64,000 bases of DNA from Eubacteriales bacterium. GTDB lineage: Bacteria > Bacillota > Clostridia > Lachnospirales > Lachnospiraceae. Position 1 is the stretch's first letter; the number at the start of each line of letters is the position of its first letter. The stretch lies in contig JAUNGM010000004.1 in assembly GCA_030524545.1 (NCBI GenBank), forward strand, positions 1 through 64,000, read 5' to 3'. The translations under genes were made by a program, and so were the position numbers. The notes below the pieces were generated by a model. The model made no database searches. It was not told the origin of the DNA and saw nothing but the letters and a program-made list of their open reading frames with translations. Positions 62,531-64,000 of this stretch are shown piece by piece.

Positions 62531-64000
62531 TTACCCTTTATCCAGCCGCACTTCACAATCCTTCCGGTAAAAGGAAATACCATAGCAAATAATATCACGA
62601 TATCCTTCTGTTTGGAGTTCAGCTATATATCCTTTATCATGAATCTGCTGCACAGCAGCTTCTGCATCTTTCTCCAAATCATCTATCTCCTTCGATATTT
62701 TCACTTCGCAAATAAATGCTTTCCCCCGCAGAGAAGGACTTTTTACCATCAGATCAGAACGCCCCTTTCCAGACTCTCTGTTCGATTTCACCAGATACCG
62801 TTCACTCTGGCTTAATATACCCGCAAGGAATCCATGATAAAAATTCTCGGCACTGTCATAGAAACTGATTGTGGATATCAACTGTTCATTCAGAATTTCA
62901 CTCATCTTATCGGCATCTTTATTTTCCATAGCATGATACAAATCCCTGAAATCCTGTTTCTTTATATTTTCACGAAACCAGTTCAAAATCGTATTCTGAT
63001 AAATAGTCTTTATCTCCACATTTGGAATCCGCACTTTCAGAAAAATGTTAGACTCTTTAAAATATTCCTCTTTCTTCGTCAAGTATCCGGTAAAATACAG
63101 GAAATTCCATAGATTATCCCCATTTTCATACATATCACCATAAGTAATCTCTTCATGTACAGGAATATCCATTGTCTTCCCATCCAAAAGCATTTCAAGA
63201 TGTCCTCTCATTTCGCGGTCAGCTCGTCCGACCATATCTTTAATAATCGCATTTGAACTGGTGTTGCTCCAGTACGGACGTGGAAATGCATTGACATCCG
63301 CATCAAGGTCGTATAGAAACTTAATTACACTCCATGGATTATATACCTCAGTATCTCCAAATGTATATCCGTCATACCACTTTCTCATATCATGAAAACG
63401 CTCTTCCACACCATAATATGCCATTGCCTGACGCACTTCCATTTCTGTAAATCCAAAGTGTTCGCTGTACCTCTTATCCATTACAGACATAATATTCAGA
63501 TGATTCAACCCGGTAAAGATACTCTCCTTGGATATACGAAGACAACCAGTAATCACCGCAAATTTTAAAAAGTCATTCGTTTTCAGTGCAGATTCAAAAA
63601 GGGAGCGAATAAGTTCAGCCATTTTATCATAAAAGCCCGAAAAGTATGCATTTTCCAATGGTACATCATATTCATCTATCAGAATAATTACGGGCTGGTT
63701 CGTTACTGTATAAAAACACTCACTAAGGAACCGCAGCGCCCCGGAATATGCATCGTAAGATGCTTTCTTGTTCATAATGTCCCGAAACAGCTGCTTATCT
63801 GTTTCTAACAAATTTTTTGATTCGAGAAGAATATCATGCTTTTTGAATTCTCTTGCGATTTCTTCCTTTATCTTGTAATACGCCGATTCAAAAGTACCTT
63901 GCTTGGCAGATTTTAGTGTCATATTGATTACCGGATATTTTCCCATCTGATCCACATATTCCTCGCCAGCCGACATAATCCGCAATCCATGAAACAGTTC
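62531..64000 (-). CDS. AAA-ATPase-like protein with C-terminal PD-(D/E)XK domain (5' end outside window)
   Basis: 489 codons present, open to the window edge, so the N terminus with Walker A is missing here. ATPase core with Walker [16 protein letters not shown] (about 105 codons from the edge) and sensor-like [20 protein letters not shown]-type region; C-terminal PD-(D/E)XK-like [10 protein letters not shown]...AFICEVKIS. This AAA-ATPase_like plus DUF1703/PDDEXK_9 pair is common and multicopy in Lachnospiraceae and Bacteroidetes; its role is unproven, with mobile-element or defence functions suggested. No partner gene is visible. Confidence 0.88.
   Translation of the reverse strand, partial: ELFHGLRIMSAGEEYVDQMGKYPVINMTLKSAKQGTFESAYYKIKEEIAREFKKHDILLESKNLLETDKQLFRDIMNKKASYDAYSGALRFLSECFYTVTNQPVIILIDEYDVPLENAYFSGFYDKMAELIRSLFESALKTNDFLKFAVITGCLRISKESIFTGLNHLNIMSVMDKRYSEHFGFTEMEVRQAMAYYGVEERFHDMRKWYDGYTFGDTEVYNPWSVIKFLYDLDADVNAFPRPYWSNTSSNAIIKDMVGRADREMRGHLEMLLDGKTMDIPVHEEITYGDMYENGDNLWNFLYFTGYLTKKEEYFKESNIFLKVRIPNVEIKTIYQNTILNWFRENIKKQDFRDLYHAMENKDADKMSEILNEQLISTISFYDSAENFYHGFLAGILSQSERYLVKSNRESGKGRSDLMVKSPSLRGKAFICEVKISKEIDDLEKDAEAAVQQIHDKGYIAELQTEGYRDIICYGISFYRKDCEVRLDKG

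Overview
The window looks like chromosomal DNA of a gut-type Clostridia, most likely Lachnospiraceae; the genus cannot be fixed from sequence alone. The pointers are a GatCAB amidotransferase beside an archaeal-type AspRS, type III glutamine synthetase, the LL-diaminopimelate aminotransferase route, a T-box on leuA, a GH94 cellobiose phosphorylase locus, an ANTAR antiterminator and the AAA-like/PD-(D/E)XK protein at the right edge. Most genes lie on the minus strand. I see no prophage, transposase or CRISPR array.

Left part (1-21.6 kb): sbcCD nuclease; a class B penicillin-binding protein with BlaI/MecI-like operators; leuA behind a leucine T-box; tRNA-Pro(GGG); a small hendecad coiled-coil gene between inverted repeats; leuCD divergent from a LysR regulator; ilvN-ilvC; then a run of catabolic and housekeeping genes (tyrosine phosphatase, M20 hydrolase, HAD phosphatase, M18 aminopeptidase, threonine aldolase, cytidylate-kinase-like protein).

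Centre (21.7-51.6 kb): a nitrogen-assimilation superlocus. Minus-strand units are livKHMGF (branched-chain amino acid uptake), aspS-gatCAB-dapL, glnA plus an ANTAR-domain RNA-binding regulator, pyrG-gltB-gltD, and purF. Plus-strand units are glnN (GSIII) and an Amt-PII fusion. Six of these units (livK, aspS, glnA, pyrG, glnN, amt) begin with the same short leader: a hairpin with a six-base loop of consensus AANGGC, followed by an intrinsic terminator. In five of the six the hairpin shares bases with the terminator's 5' arm. In five a -10-like element lies only 5-9 bases before the hairpin, so the hairpin should sit at the extreme 5' end of the RNA. This matches the loop rule of ANTAR targets (A at position 1, G at position 4), but only one hairpin is present instead of the usual two. 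The likely reading is that the regulator encoded with glnA opens the whole nitrogen regulon by antitermination. This is the main result of the window.

Right part (51.6-64 kb): a UPF0126/TRIC membrane protein; a sugar ABC importer (two permeases and a binding protein, no ATPase) with its LacI regulator, divergent from cellobiose phosphorylase; a MATE exporter; a 49-residue basic protein; an ECF-like sigma factor with a TTG start; and an AAA-like/PD-(D/E)XK protein cut by the window edge.

Non-coding curiosities include a 67-bp tandem repeat after ilvC, a 52-bp tandem duplication carrying the gltD ribosome binding site, a cluster of three hairpins after leuD, and a densely folded segment of about 180 bases between glnN and amt.
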